From an uncultured Prochlorococcus sp. (lineage in GTDB: Bacteria > Cyanobacteriota > Cyanobacteriia > PCC-6307 > Cyanobiaceae): a DNA stretch of 64,000 nucleotides. A program made the translations under genes and the position numbers. Location of the stretch: positions 41,001-105,000 of the forward strand of contig CACENO010000003.1 of NCBI GenBank assembly GCA_902560875.1, in the 5' to 3' direction. The notes under the pieces were generated by a model, which was not told where the DNA came from, searched no databases, and worked only from the letters and a program-made list of their open reading frames with translations. This document shows, piece after piece, positions 1 to 9,606 of the stretch; position 1 is the first letter of the stretch; each line of letters starts with the position of its first letter.

Positions 1-590
1 CCAACAGCTGCCAATCTGATTACAGGTGCTTGTGCTAGCTCAAGTACAAGGTCTAGATCATGAATCATTAGGTCAAGAACTACTGAGACATCATTTGCCC
101 GATCTGCATGGGGGCTATGACGGCGGGCTTCAAGAACTACAACTTCTTCATTCGCTACTACTTTGATTAATTCTCTAAAGGCGGGATTGAACCGTTCAAT
201 ATGTCCTACTTGGAGAAGTCGGTTTGCTTTATTGGCTGCCTTGATTAATGAGGAGGCTTCTTCTTGACTTGCTGCAATTGGTTTTTCTATTAAGACGTGT
301 TTACTCTTCTCAAGGCAATCTAGTCCGACTTTGTGATGTAACAAAGTGGGCACAGCTATACATACTGCTTCTACTTCTTGCAACAGGCTTTGATAGTCCT
401 CAAACCATTGGCAGCCAAATTGTTCATGCGCTAGGCGCCCTCTTTCTTTGTCGGAGTCTGCAACACCAATGAGCTCAGCGTCTTTTAAGAGGCTTAGGAC
501 TCTTGCGTGATGCCAGCCCATGTTGCCTACACCAATCACTCCAACTTTGACTGGATTCCGTGCTGGGGTCATTCGAGAGGCATGCACCAT
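1..590 (-). CDS. Gfo/Idh/MocA family NAD(P)-dependent oxidoreductase, 3' end outside window
   Basis: The minus-strand reading frame starts at the ATG at 588-590 and runs off the left edge, leaving 196 residues. A Rossmann dinucleotide-binding motif GVGNMG lies at about residues 20-25, and an EKP motif typical of Gfo/Idh/MocA enzymes lies at about 102-104 (VLIEKPIA). Later segments (HIERFNP, SVVLDLMIHDLDL) also fit this family. The substrate cannot be told from the N-terminal half; family members act on sugars, inositols or nucleotide sugars. A second ATG at residue 7 could be the true start. It probably acts as a soluble cytoplasmic dehydrogenase. Confidence 0.85.
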   Translation of the reverse strand, partial: MVHASRMTPARNPVKVGVIGVGNMGWHHARVLSLLKDAELIGVADSDKERGRLAHEQFGCQWFEDYQSLLQEVEAVCIAVPTLLHHKVGLDCLEKSKHVLIEKPIAASQEEASSLIKAANKANRLLQVGHIERFNPAFRELIKVVANEEVVVLEARRHSPHADRANDVSVVLDLMIHDLDLVLELAQAPVIRLAAV

Positions 591-609
591 CAGAATTGAT
601 TATCGACTA

Positions 610-1893
610 TCAATTTGCTTCTTGATTGGTTTGGGAAAATTTTATCTTTACAAGATCTATACGTGGACCCTTCATGGAACAGATTTCAAATGTAATTCCT
701 TTAAAGGAAAGTTCTTCTCCAGAAATAGGAACGTGTTGGAGCTTTTCCAAAAGAAACCCAGCAAGTGTGTGATGGTCGTCAGATTCAGGTAAAAGTAGGT
801 TTAGTTGACGATTCAGTTCAAGAATCTCAAAATTTCCAGTTGCTAGCCATCTATTATTTTGACCTTCTATAGCTCGAAGGAAAGTTTCTTCATAATCAGC
901 TTGTATTTCATCTCCAACGATTTCACCGGTCAGATCTGCAGCTGTGACAAGACCCTCTGTACCGCCATATTCATCTACAACGACTAACAACGGATTGCCA
1001 CTTCTTATGACTGGCAGGAGTTCAGCCAAAGTGCTTGTCTCAAGAACCATTTTGACAGGTTGTAAATATTGATTTAATGCTGTATCAGATTGCATAGTCC
1101 CTTGAGATATAGGTTTAGCAAGTTGTCGCAAGTCAAGAACACCTTTTACATCATCTAAAGAATCGCCTATTACTAAGAATCTTGCATGGCGTGTGCGATG
1201 AACTGCTTTCATTAATTCTGCAAATTTGACATCTAAAGGGAGTGTGACCATGCCTGATCTGGGAACCATGACTTCTCTTACTTGTGTGTCTCTTAAGGCA
1301 AAAACACCTTCAAGAATATTTTGTTCGTCTGGGCGGAGACCAGTAACACCTCCAGTCTCTATAAGTGTTTCTAATTCTCCTGCTGATAGAGCTGGAACTA
1401 ATGAATCCCACTTGGTATTCAAGCCAACTAATCGAAGAAGAAGTGATGTAAATGTTTCTAAAAGAGAAAGTATTGGTGATAAGACTCCCATTACAGCCTC
1501 TAAGAGTGGTGCTAGTCGAAGAGCTGCAGCTTCAGGTTGATTAAGGACTAGAGCTTTTGGTAGTAAACCAGAGATAATTGTCGCTAAGAGAACGATGATT
1601 AGGAAAAGACAGATATCCCAAATTCGATTTAAAAAACTTTCGGTTGGCCACCACCTTTCGGTTAAACCTCGACCAATCCAGCCAATTGTTACAAGTGCAA
1701 GTGTTGCTCCTAACTGAGAAACCATTAAGGCGCTTCTTAGGCGCCTCTGCAATCTTTTGATTGAGTTTGCACCTCCTTTTCCTTCCTCGACTAGTCGTTG
1801 AACTCGGCTAGGACGTATGCGTAAAAGAGCTACTTCCCCTGCTGCAAAAAAGGCTGGGAGGAGAAACAGTATTCCAAGGATTAATAGTCGCAT
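610..1893 (-). CDS. CNNM/CBS-domain membrane protein (TlyC/CorC-like, DUF21 family)
   Basis: This is a 427-residue protein. Hydrophobic segments fill roughly residues 1-20 and 55-150, which fits the DUF21/CNNM transmembrane domain. Two CBS motifs follow (around the VREVMVPRSGM region and the VVVDEYGGTEGLVT region), then a CorC_HlyC-type C-terminal domain. The VPR and DEYGGTEGLVT strings are hallmarks of the family. Members have been proposed to export Mg2+ or other divalent cations; the older name haemolysin is misleading. Its start lies 16 bases from the truncated tRNA copy. The substrate is inferred, not shown. Confidence 0.88.
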   Translation of the reverse strand: MRLLILGILFLLPAFFAAGEVALLRIRPSRVQRLVEEGKGGANSIKRLQRRLRSALMVSQLGATLALVTIGWIGRGLTERWWPTESFLNRIWDICLFLIIVLLATIISGLLPKALVLNQPEAAALRLAPLLEAVMGVLSPILSLLETFTSLLLRLVGLNTKWDSLVPALSAGELETLIETGGVTGLRPDEQNILEGVFALRDTQVREVMVPRSGMVTLPLDVKFAELMKAVHRTRHARFLVIGDSLDDVKGVLDLRQLAKPISQGTMQSDTALNQYLQPVKMVLETSTLAELLPVIRSGNPLLVVVDEYGGTEGLVTAADLTGEIVGDEIQADYEETFLRAIEGQNNRWLATGNFEILELNRQLNLLLPESDDHHTLAGFLLEKLQHVPISGEELSFKGITFEICSMKGPRIDLVKIKFSQTNQEAN

Positions 1894-1904
1894 TAAGGGG
1901 TTGG

Positions 1905-1950
1905 ATGGGGGTCGCGAGGATCGAACTCGCCTTAGCCAAATTATGAGTTA
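1905..1950 (-). repeat. Truncated duplicate of the adjacent tRNA-CAU 3' half
   Basis: Bases 1905-1934 are identical to 2065-2094, which is the T-arm and 3' acceptor of the intact tRNA. Partial identity continues through the anticodon loop (TTATGAGT at 1941-1948 equals 2101-2108) at the same 160-bp offset. After that the similarity fades, and there is no 5' acceptor strand, so the copy cannot fold into a tRNA. It may be an attachment-site scar left by an integrated element, or a decayed tandem tRNA. Confidence 0.85.
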
Positions 1951-2065
1951 GATATAAACCAGTTAGGGCAAGTGATCTTCATGCAAGTTCTTGTAACTTG
2001 CACAGACTTGCAGCAAGTTTTTTGAACAAGTGAATTCATCTAATGAACTTTAGAGAAAGTTGTAA

Positions 2066-2138
2066 TGGGGGTCGCGAGGATCGAACTCGCCTTAACTCCA
2101 TTATGAGTGGAGCGCATTCACCAGATTGCTAGACCCCC
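2066..2138 (-). tRNA. tRNA with CAU anticodon (Met or Ile2)
   Basis: The reverse complement folds as a cloverleaf. The 7-bp acceptor GGGGGTC/GACCCCC is perfect, the anticodon stem CTCCA/TGGAG carries loop CTCATAA, the T-arm is GCGAG-TTCGATC-CTCGC, and the discriminator is A. The anticodon is CAT. Both elongator tRNA-Met and the lysidine-modified tRNA-Ile2 use the CTCATAA loop, so sequence alone does not settle the identity. The CCA end is not encoded. The D-arm is compact (GCAATCTGGTGAATGC). A broken copy lies 160 bp away. Confidence 0.9.
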
Positions 2139-2223
2139 TTTTGATGGATCTACAAAAGTTGTTTGATGATAATGAATACTTAGGCAAAAAAACAAATATG
2201 TTCAATTAAGGCCAAACTAGTCA

Positions 2224-2832
2224 ATGAATTTGGGATCCATGACCACTATGCCCTCTCTTGTAAAAACTAAGGAGGCAGCTAAAGATCAGCTCCTGACCAT
2301 GCTGGCAAAGGATGCTTATCGTCATGGTGACTTTGTTCTCGCTTCTGGGAAAAAGAGTAAACATTATGTGAATTGCAAACCTGTCACTCTTAGTGGTGTT
2401 GGTCTTGCTTTATTAAGCCCTTCCCTTCTTGAGAATGTTGAGCAAGATGCTTTAGCTGTTGCGGGACTTACTCTTGGAGCAGATCCTCTCGTTAGTGGTG
2501 TCGCCATGTCAGCTGCACTAATACAAAGAGATCTCAGTGCTTTAATTGTGCGCAAAGAACACAAAGGACATGGGACAGCTGCTTGTTTGGAAGGGCCTAT
2601 GCCTCCTAAGGGGTCTTTGATAACGGTTTTAGAGGACGTGGTAACTACAGGAGGATCTTCTCTAAAAGCTGTACAGCAACTTCGCGAGTCTGGATATTTG
2701 GTCAAAAGGATAGTGGCTATTGTAGATAGACAAGAAGGTGGGGAAGCCGCAATTAGGTCTGAAGGAATTGAATTGATTAGTCTGTTTTTATTGAAGGATG
2801 TAGCGTTAAGAGCAAGATCGCTTTTGCAATGA
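2224..2832 (+). CDS. pyrE: Orotate phosphoribosyltransferase
   Basis: PyrE transfers phosphoribosyl from PRPP to orotate, giving OMP in pyrimidine synthesis. The 202-residue protein carries the PRPP-binding signature [12 protein letters not shown] (about residues 134-145) and the family segments [17 protein letters not shown] and [11 protein letters not shown], with the catalytic Lys and His of the flexible loop. Its length is typical. In-frame ATGs at residues 6 and 9 are alternative starts. The stop overlaps the start of the downstream ygfZ gene (ATGA-like overlap), so the two are likely co-transcribed. Confidence 0.93.
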   Translation: MNLGSMTTMPSLVKTKEAAKDQLLTMLAKDAYRHGDFVLASGKKSKHYVNCKPVTLSGVGLALLSPSLLENVEQDALAVAGLTLGADPLVSGVAMSAALIQRDLSALIVRKEHKGHGTAACLEGPMPPKGSLITVLEDVVTTGGSSLKAVQQLRESGYLVKRIVAIVDRQEGGEAAIRSEGIELISLFLLKDVALRARSLLQ

Positions 2833-3689
2833 GCTCCATAAAAAGTTTCTTTTCGGAGCAAAAGGTCACTCTTTGGAGGTTGATTGGTTCAGGTTGCAGA
2901 GCCTTCCTCCATGGACAAACAACGTCTGATTTCTTGAATGCAAGTCAAGATGCTTTTGTTAGAACTTGTTGGTTAAACCCAGTTGGAGGAGTAAAAGCTA
3001 TTTTGGAGGTGAGACTTATAGATAATGGTGCTGAGATAGTAGTAATTGGTGGCGATAGCCAAGCTTTAATTGATGGTTTCGACAAGGTTATATTTCCTTC
3101 TGACCATGTTTCTTTTGACTCAAGTGAAGAGCTTCGAAGAATTCAACAAATGACTTTTGGAAGATCAGCTAGATTTGCAAATGTTGCATGGGTCTCTCAA
3201 GATAAAGACTTTCCAAAAGAGTTTGCAAATTTATACTTAGCAACTTCAAAAGATTTTGAACAATGGCGATTAAAAGATGGACTTCCTATTGGAGAAGGTG
3301 AATTAAATGGTAAGCATAATCCATTTGAACTGGGCTTGTCAGATTTGGTTGATCTGAGCAAAGGATGTTATTTAGGGCAAGAAACTTTGGCTAAAATATC
3401 AAATCAAGCAACTGTAAAGCAAAGTTTAATGTTTTGGGATTCTAAAATTAATCTTTCTGTTGGACAAGCCTTGATAGAACCTTCAATATCTAACAAGAAT
3501 GTTGCTTTAATTACTTCTACATTTGCTAATAAAAAGACTTCTTCAAGTTTTGGATTGGCAATGGTTAAGCGTTCTGCTTTGGATAAAGAGAAATTATTCA
3601 CTAAAGAAAATCTTGCTCCTGTTGATATAAGAATTCCCTCGGGATTTGTTAGCCTTTTAGAAGAATTTGGAAGTCGATCTAACAAGTAA
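2829..3689 (+). CDS. ygfZ: Folate-binding protein YgfZ (GcvT-like)
   Basis: This 286-residue member of the GcvT-like YgfZ family carries the diagnostic K-G-C-Y-x-G-Q-E motif (KGCYLGQET, about residues 177-185) with its conserved Cys. In E. coli, YgfZ uses tetrahydrofolate and supports iron-sulphur enzyme function, including tRNA methylthiolation; that role is transferred by family. The N-terminal half ([11 protein letters not shown]) also matches. The start overlaps the pyrE stop by 4 bases. Its 3' end overlaps the convergent nuclease gene by 11 bases, a sign of tight packing. Confidence 0.9.
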   Translation: MSSIKSFFSEQKVTLWRLIGSGCRAFLHGQTTSDFLNASQDAFVRTCWLNPVGGVKAILEVRLIDNGAEIVVIGGDSQALIDGFDKVIFPSDHVSFDSSEELRRIQQMTFGRSARFANVAWVSQDKDFPKEFANLYLATSKDFEQWRLKDGLPIGEGELNGKHNPFELGLSDLVDLSKGCYLGQETLAKISNQATVKQSLMFWDSKINLSVGQALIEPSISNKNVALITSTFANKKTSSSFGLAMVKRSALDKEKLFTKENLAPVDIRIPSGFVSLLEEFGSRSNK

Positions 3690-5148
3690 CCTCATCTTGC
3701 TCTATCAGCCAACTTGCGACTGCCCAGGTGGCTAGACAGTCATCTCGATTATAAATAAAAAGTCTTTTTAAGATCCTCTCCTTTTGTATTCGTTTCTTGG
3801 CTTTTTTCCATTGACGCGACCAGAGTAATGCTCTTGCCCCAGTTGCTCCTTTTTGTTCCCATTTGAAATCTATCCAGTTCGCAACAGTTTTTAATCCATA
3901 GTTGTTTAGAGGTAGTTGCCATCCCATACGTAAACGATAATGAATATCAATGAATCTATTTCGAATTTCTTGCAATTCTTCTTCATTCGATTTTTGCATT
4001 TTAGCCAGTCGCATAAGACTTATCTCCTCTGTTTCTCCATAATGTAAGATTGGCCAATTATGATATTTTTTTAGTTTTCTTTTTAGTCTCTTCCAGCAAA
4101 GATCTGGCCCATGTTCTTTTAGAACAAGTATTGGTTGGTATTTGGCAGTTGTTAAATCCCAATTCCCTATTTTATTTCTATGTACTGCAATAAAGCCATG
4201 CAAAAAATCATCACGAAGGTCTGGATCTGATTCTATGTCATATAACAGTACACCTTGAGCATTCTTGAGTTCTGGCAAACATGGATTTGGACTGATTCGA
4301 TTTTTTGTTTTATTGAATTGAGACAATGCTTGGGTTACAAGCTGCTCTGAAATTTCACTATGCTGCTCGCCATAATGTTTGAGTTGTAGTGTTAATTTCA
4401 GGGGGTCGACTGTTGCTAATTCCTGGATTTTATTAATACCTATTTCTTTTAGGATTTGCTTTCTTTTCTGCCCAATTCCACTAACTTCGCTTAAATCACC
4501 TTCAGCTGCTGCTTGAACATCACAAATACTTTTCCAGGAACATATGGTACATTTGCGACGATCGGTAGTTAATGGAGGTGGATCATATTTTTTTATGTCA
4601 ATATATAGCTTCTGCAAGTATTCTATAAGTTGATTTTCTAGTTTTTCATTAAGGGAGACTTCTTGGAATTCAAGACCGGTATTTGTTTTCGAAATGACTA
4701 ATCCATGAGTTACTTTTGCTTCTTGGAATCTTTTCAATATCAATCCAGTAAATGCAAGGACAAGTCGGTATTCTTTTGTTAGTTTTTTCCCTTGGCGTGC
4801 GAGGACTGGTCTGTAACTATATGCACCCCAGCGACTTTCCCCTTTTATCCGCTGAAGCAGTGCTGGATGTGCTTCGATGACTTTGCCAGAAGGATCAATG
4901 TCTCTTATTCGAAGTCCAATAACTCCATAAGTGCCTTTCTGGCAAGCTGACAATCCTTTCCCAGCTTTATCAGGAAGAAATTCAGCAAAAATTTGGTGTT
5001 GTTGGTCTAATTGAAGAGTTGTATGTGCTGTCCAAATTCTTTGTTGTGGATTGCCATGAAGATCTAGCCATGCTTTTCGGTTGCAGCGAATCCAGCTTCG
5101 CAGCAACCTGTCAGTAATAACATGACTAGTCTTTGTGGCTGGATCCAT
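3679..5148 (-). CDS. TM0106-family RecB-like nuclease
   Basis: This 489-residue protein has an N-terminal RecB/Cas4-like region and a Cys cluster (RRKCTICSWKSIC, near residue 200) that could hold an Fe-S cluster or zinc. A helix-hairpin-helix-like stretch (SEVSGIGQKRKQIL) follows. The C-terminal RNase H-like exonuclease region has acidic motifs LLYDIESDPD and YNRDDCLAT. This order is that of the TM0106 putative nuclease family found in many cyanobacteria. No biological role is established for the family, and no CRISPR array or cas gene lies nearby, so a repair or housekeeping role is more likely than Cas4-type adaptation. Confidence 0.8.
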   Translation of the reverse strand: MDPATKTSHVITDRLLRSWIRCNRKAWLDLHGNPQQRIWTAHTTLQLDQQHQIFAEFLPDKAGKGLSACQKGTYGVIGLRIRDIDPSGKVIEAHPALLQRIKGESRWGAYSYRPVLARQGKKLTKEYRLVLAFTGLILKRFQEAKVTHGLVISKTNTGLEFQEVSLNEKLENQLIEYLQKLYIDIKKYDPPPLTTDRRKCTICSWKSICDVQAAAEGDLSEVSGIGQKRKQILKEIGINKIQELATVDPLKLTLQLKHYGEQHSEISEQLVTQALSQFNKTKNRISPNPCLPELKNAQGVLLYDIESDPDLRDDFLHGFIAVHRNKIGNWDLTTAKYQPILVLKEHGPDLCWKRLKRKLKKYHNWPILHYGETEEISLMRLAKMQKSNEEELQEIRNRFIDIHYRLRMGWQLPLNNYGLKTVANWIDFKWEQKGATGARALLWSRQWKKAKKRIQKERILKRLFIYNRDDCLATWAVASWLIEQDEVTC

Positions 5149-5201
5149 CTTTGGACATTAAGTAGCTTGCTTTTTGGTTCAAGTTCATCTAATTCTTGTT
5201 C

Positions 5202-6662
5202 ATGGTGAATAATCCACTTCGGCTAACTGCAGCGCCTATTCAATTTGGCACTGATGGATGGCGCGGGGTATTGGGAGTTGATATCACCCTTGAAAGGTTA
5301 TTGCTAGTTTCTGCCGCTGCGTCTAGAGAATTGGAATATCGGGCTCCCTTAGAGCTTAAGAGTCGAAAGATAGTTATTGGATATGATCGGCGTTTCCTTG
5401 CTCCTGAACTTGCTGAAGCAATTACGTCTGCGGTAAGAGGTTGCAATTTAGAGCCCCTTTTGACAGATACATCTGTGCCTACTCCAGCTTGTAGTTGGGC
5501 TGTAGTTCAAAAGAAGGCTTTAGGTGCCTTGATTATTACGGCGAGTCATAATCCACCAGAGTGGTTGGGCTTAAAGATTAAGGATCATTTGGGAGGTTCT
5601 GTCGAAGAAAGTTTCACTAAGGCAGTTGAGGAAAGGCTTAGTTTAGGTGCAATCACCATTCCAATTGAGGGAAATACGGAACAATTTGCTGCCCGGGAAG
5701 AACATTTGCGAGGGCTGCAAAGCAAATTTGATATATCTGCTCTTGTTTTTGGATTAGAGCAAATAGGTGTAAAAATTATTGTTGATCCAATGCATGGCTC
5801 TGCAGCAGGGTGTGTCGCTGAGCTACTTGGACAATTTAGTGATGGTCTTGTTAAAGAAATTCGTGGGGAAAGAGATACATTGTTTGGGGGAAATCCACCA
5901 GAGCCATTAGCGCCTTATTTGAAACAGATCATTCAAGCCGTGGAATTGAATGCGAATAAGGGGCAATCTACTTTGGGGTTGGTTTTTGATGGAGATGGAG
6001 ACCGAATAGCCGCGATAGATGAAAAAGGAAGGTTTTGTAGCACACAATTATTAATGCCTCTTCTTATCGATCATCTTGCAAGGTCTCGAAAATTGCCTGG
6101 TTGTATTGTTAAAACTGTAAGTGGCTCTGATTTGATGCGTTTAGTGGCTGAAGATCTTGGTCGAGAAGTTATTGAATTACCTGTAGGTTTCAAGTACATA
6201 GCTGCCGAAATGCTTTCAAGAAATGTACTTATTGGTGGTGAGGAATCAGGCGGATTAGGCTTTGGTGGACACTTACCAGAAAGGGATGCCTTATTTGCCT
6301 GCTTGTTTTTATTAGAGGCAATTACTGTAAGTGGTAAACCTCTTGGGGAAAACTTAGATGATTTGAAGAATCGATTTGGGTCGAGTTTTTATGAGCGTAT
6401 TGATCTGCGACTTAAAAATATGACTTCAAGGCAGCATTTAGAAAAAAATCTCAAAATGAACCCTCCATCTTCTGTGGCTGATATACCAGTTGTTGATGTT
6501 ATTACTACTGATGGAGTAAAACTAAGGCTGGGTAATTTGCATTGGTTAATGTTCCGATTTTCTGGTACTGAGCCTCTTTTAAGAATTTATTGTGAAGCTC
6601 CTACAAAAGAACAAGTAGATTTAGCTTTGAATTGGGCAAGACAATTTGCGGAGAAAGAATGA
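5202..6662 (+). CDS. Phosphoglucomutase/phosphomannomutase family protein
   Basis: This alpha-D-phosphohexomutase family protein has the four canonical sites in order. They are the phosphoserine loop TASHNPPEW (near residue 115), the metal loop FDGDGDRIA (near 265), the sugar-recognition loop GEESGGLGF (near 350) and the phosphate-binding loop RFSGTEPLLRIY (near 455). It interconverts hexose 1- and 6-phosphates for glycogen, sucrose or wall sugars; the preferred sugar is not evident. An ATG at 5202 is preferred over an in-frame TTG at 5196. The stop overlaps the rdgB start. Confidence 0.9.
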   Translation: MVNNPLRLTAAPIQFGTDGWRGVLGVDITLERLLLVSAAASRELEYRAPLELKSRKIVIGYDRRFLAPELAEAITSAVRGCNLEPLLTDTSVPTPACSWAVVQKKALGALIITASHNPPEWLGLKIKDHLGGSVEESFTKAVEERLSLGAITIPIEGNTEQFAAREEHLRGLQSKFDISALVFGLEQIGVKIIVDPMHGSAAGCVAELLGQFSDGLVKEIRGERDTLFGGNPPEPLAPYLKQIIQAVELNANKGQSTLGLVFDGDGDRIAAIDEKGRFCSTQLLMPLLIDHLARSRKLPGCIVKTVSGSDLMRLVAEDLGREVIELPVGFKYIAAEMLSRNVLIGGEESGGLGFGGHLPERDALFACLFLLEAITVSGKPLGENLDDLKNRFGSSFYERIDLRLKNMTSRQHLEKNLKMNPPSSVADIPVVDVITTDGVKLRLGNLHWLMFRFSGTEPLLRIYCEAPTKEQVDLALNWARQFAEKE

Positions 6663-7279
6663 ATCAAAAAAAATCAAAGAAATTAAAATTAGTTATTGCT
6701 AGTAGTAATGCTGGGAAAATTATAGAATTTCGTAAGTTACTTGACGATTTCCCATTAGAGATTATTGGGCAGCCGAAAGATTTTTATGTTGAGGAAAATG
6801 GCAAGACTTTTGCTGAAAATGCTCGAATAAAGGCTATTGCAGTAGCTAAAGAAACTGGACATTTGTCTTTATCTGATGATTCTGGCTTGTGTGTAGATTC
6901 CTTAGACGGCAGGCCTGGTGTTTTCTCATCTAGATATGCCAACAGCGATAAAGAACGAATTTCTCGATTACTAGGAGAGATGGAAAATATTCTTGCTCGA
7001 AGTGCTTATTTTTGTGCAGCGCTATGTTTAGCTTCTCCATTTCAAGAGATTCTTCTTGAAGTAGAGGGGCAATGTAAAGGCTTGATTACTAATTCACCTC
7101 GAGGAAATAAAGGATTTGGATATGACCCAATCTTTGAAGTGGTAGGGAGTGGTTTGACTTTTGCCGAAATGGGATCAGATGAAAAGCAGGCAAGAAGTCA
7201 TAGAGGAAAAGCATTTGCATTGCTTAAGCCAGGTATCGAGAAGCTATTAAATTCTCAATTTTTTCTTAGTAGTTTATGA
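6659..7279 (+). CDS. rdgB: XTP/dITP pyrophosphatase (RdgB/HAM1 family)
   Basis: This house-cleaning enzyme hydrolyses non-canonical purine triphosphates (XTP, dITP) and so keeps them out of nucleic acids. The N-terminal ASSNAGKIIEFRKLL, the acidic motif LSDDSGLCVDSLDGRPGVFS, and GFGYDPIFE are family signatures. The ATG at 6659 overlaps the preceding mutase stop in an ATGA arrangement; the open frame extends 27 bases further upstream but inside that gene. The resulting protein has 206 residues, the usual size. Confidence 0.92.
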   Translation: MNQKKSKKLKLVIASSNAGKIIEFRKLLDDFPLEIIGQPKDFYVEENGKTFAENARIKAIAVAKETGHLSLSDDSGLCVDSLDGRPGVFSSRYANSDKERISRLLGEMENILARSAYFCAALCLASPFQEILLEVEGQCKGLITNSPRGNKGFGYDPIFEVVGSGLTFAEMGSDEKQARSHRGKAFALLKPGIEKLLNSQFFLSSL

Positions 7280-7384
7280 TCTTTACTTTTATACAGGAGT
7301 GCACATAATTATATAGTTATTAACTTTTTAAAACAAATCTATTCAATTTTTTATACAGACGTACTTGTACTCTTCCAGTTTAAA

Positions 7385-8878
7385 TTATAATTCTGAGACC
7401 CAGCTTCCATGTAATCCATGAGGGATTGATATTGGCAATGGAACGATAGATTCCTCATCCAGATTATTGGCTTTTAGAATTACTAGATCTGTTCCGCAGC
7501 GTTCTCCGTTCCATACTAGAACTAGTATCCATCCGTCATCCTCTACTTGAGAGTTTGGCCTTGGAACCATTAATGGCTCACTTACAAAACCTAGTGGACC
7601 AGCACTCCAAATGCATTCTTCAAGGGTTAATAAGTTGATTTTTTTAATCCCTTGAAGAGGGGCATAGCCTTCTTCTTTTCCTGCAATTGCCATCCAACTA
7701 AACTGAGCTTGTACACCTTGCTTTAGTGGATTAACCATTGCAAATTCACAACATTGCTTACTAAACTTTGTTTTTGAAACTTGTTTGTTTAAGAGGTTGA
7801 TTTCACATCGTGAAAGTATTCCTGCAGGTATTAGATCGAAATTCATTTTAAGGAAATCTTCCTTAGGACCTACTTCAGGAAAATCTGGATAATGGATGCT
7901 GTCGATAATTAGTTTATTTTCTTGTTCATAAGCATTGACATGGTGGAAAACAAAGCCATCTGGAGCATCAAATATTTGAGGGGATTGACCTGCGTAAGAT
8001 CCACAATCTCTAGGGATTAACCAAAACTTTCCTTTTGCTCCTTGTTTTGAAGAAAGACATTGAGCCGCACCTTTTTGTCCTAGCACAAATGGAAGTGGAT
8101 TAAACGAAATTGCATTTTGCAAAAATATCGCCCAGTTTGGTGTAATTGCAAAGTCATGAAGGAAGCAAAAACCATCGAAGATATCTTCTCTACTGCTTAT
8201 AAGCTCCCCGGCATTTCCCTCTTCTGAGGAAAACTCCATTAGCCGAACACGGCTTTTGGGCCCAGTTTTTACTCCAAAGGTGACCATGCGACGAGAGCTA
8301 TGGTGTCCTGGGTCAAAGCGAGGATGAGCACTAAAAGGTTCTTTAGGTTGAAGTGCACCATTAAGGCTTGAGACCCCATATGTTTCAAGAGTTATTGGAT
8401 CAAGTGCATATGGACTTGCTGCCTCCCATAGAGCCAAGAGTTGCCCCCCAAGCTTCACGACATTTGTATTGGCAATGTTTTTGAAGCGAATATCAAATGC
8501 ATTTGCTATAGGGCCACCTGGCCTTTGAGTCCCGAATACACCTCTGTAGAGAAATTTTCCTGCTTCTTCTTCTTCTTGCCATTCTTTAGTACGAATAAAT
8601 CGATTACTAAGGTTTGCTTCGCCCTTTTGGAAATGTATAGAAGCGATCATTCCATCCCCATCGAAAGGATGATGCACTCGTTGCCCATTGCGCTCAAGTC
8701 TTCCAGGACCATTCCTGTAAAAGAAGCCGCAAAGATCTTTTGGAATTTTTCCTTTAATGGAATGAAGAGGAACTTTATTCAGCTCTTTCTGAACATTGCA
8801 GTAACCGCTTGCCCAGGCTTGTCGATCAAAATCCCTTGATTCCTTGGAGGAGACTTGATTTATAGCAAATGTGGACAC
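7385..8878 (-). CDS. Carotenoid oxygenase (RPE65/CCD family)
   Basis: This 497-residue carotenoid cleavage oxygenase has the four expected iron-ligand His contexts: DPGHHSSRR (near residue 195), FLHDFAIT (near 240), FVFHHVNAYE (near 310) and PHGLHGSWV near the C-terminus. The FYRNGPGRLERNG motif near the N-terminus is also typical. Cyanobacterial members cleave carotenoids or apocarotenals, sometimes to retinal; whether this one makes retinal or another apocarotenoid is unknown. It is convergent with rdgB, about 100 bp away, and is likely transcribed downstream of hisB. Confidence 0.9.
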   Translation of the reverse strand: MSTFAINQVSSKESRDFDRQAWASGYCNVQKELNKVPLHSIKGKIPKDLCGFFYRNGPGRLERNGQRVHHPFDGDGMIASIHFQKGEANLSNRFIRTKEWQEEEEAGKFLYRGVFGTQRPGGPIANAFDIRFKNIANTNVVKLGGQLLALWEAASPYALDPITLETYGVSSLNGALQPKEPFSAHPRFDPGHHSSRRMVTFGVKTGPKSRVRLMEFSSEEGNAGELISSREDIFDGFCFLHDFAITPNWAIFLQNAISFNPLPFVLGQKGAAQCLSSKQGAKGKFWLIPRDCGSYAGQSPQIFDAPDGFVFHHVNAYEQENKLIIDSIHYPDFPEVGPKEDFLKMNFDLIPAGILSRCEINLLNKQVSKTKFSKQCCEFAMVNPLKQGVQAQFSWMAIAGKEEGYAPLQGIKKINLLTLEECIWSAGPLGFVSEPLMVPRPNSQVEDDGWILVLVWNGERCGTDLVILKANNLDEESIVPLPISIPHGLHGSWVSEL

Positions 8879-8956
8879 AGGCTTGTTTTTGGATTGGGCT
8901 TAATGATCGCGCAAAAGGTATTTATTCTGTGAGTAATTAATGGGTAAAGCCAATTT

Positions 8957-9574
8957 TTAGGCTTGAGTGCCAGCTTGCTCAAGCACTCCTTTAGAACTAG
9001 GAACACTTCCTGAGCGTCGGGCATCAAATTCAGTGGCCATTCGAAGGGCTCGTGCAAAGGCTTTGAAGCATGCCTCAACAATATGGTGAGAATTTGTTCC
9101 CGCCAACTGGCGAATATGCAAAGTCATTCCACTATTATTTACAACTGCACTAAAAAACTCTTTGACTAGTTCAGTGTCATAGGTGCCAATCTTCTGAGAA
9201 GGAATATTTAGCTCATAACTTAGATGTGGCCGCCCAGAGCAATCGAGTACTACTTGAACTAATGCTTCATCCAGCGGTGCAACAAAATGACCGAAACGAT
9301 TAATTCCTTTGCAATCCCCTAATGCCTTAGAGAGAGCTTGACCAAATGCGATCCCAACATCTTCATTCGTATGGTGATCATCGATGTGGGTATCTCCCGT
9401 GGCGCGTATTTCTATATCTAACAGTCCATGACTAGATATTTGATGGATCATGTGATCAAGGAATGCAACACCAGTTGAAATGTTGGGCTTCCCATTGCCA
9501 TCTAGATCAAGCCGAATCAGGACGTTTGTTTCGCCTGTTATTCGATGAACTTCACTTTGTCGAAAAGAATTCAT
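8957..9574 (-). CDS. hisB: Imidazoleglycerol-phosphate dehydratase
   Basis: HisB dehydrates imidazole glycerol phosphate in histidine synthesis. The 205-residue single-function enzyme has the metal-binding His motifs [13 protein letters not shown] and [17 protein letters not shown], the [13 protein letters not shown] segment, and the C-terminal ending SSKGVL. Its length is typical of monofunctional HisB. It lies 32 bases downstream of fabI on the same strand, so the two may share a transcript, which is a common kind of mixed housekeeping operon in compact picocyanobacterial genomes. Confidence 0.95.
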   Translation of the reverse strand: MNSFRQSEVHRITGETNVLIRLDLDGNGKPNISTGVAFLDHMIHQISSHGLLDIEIRATGDTHIDDHHTNEDVGIAFGQALSKALGDCKGINRFGHFVAPLDEALVQVVLDCSGRPHLSYELNIPSQKIGTYDTELVKEFFSAVVNNSGMTLHIRQLAGTNSHHIVEACFKAFARALRMATEFDARRSGSVPSSKGVLEQAGTQA

Positions 9575-9606
9575 ATCTCAAACCTCCAAAGATTGTTTTG
9601 ATTAAA

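Noticed and set aside
2364..2861. 165-residue minus-strand frame across pyrE
   Set aside because: It is antisense to pyrE, which has an intact PRPP motif.
3679..5148. Cas4 or other CRISPR adaptation gene
   Set aside because: The TM0106-type nuclease has a Cas4-like region, but there is no repeat array and no other cas gene in the window.
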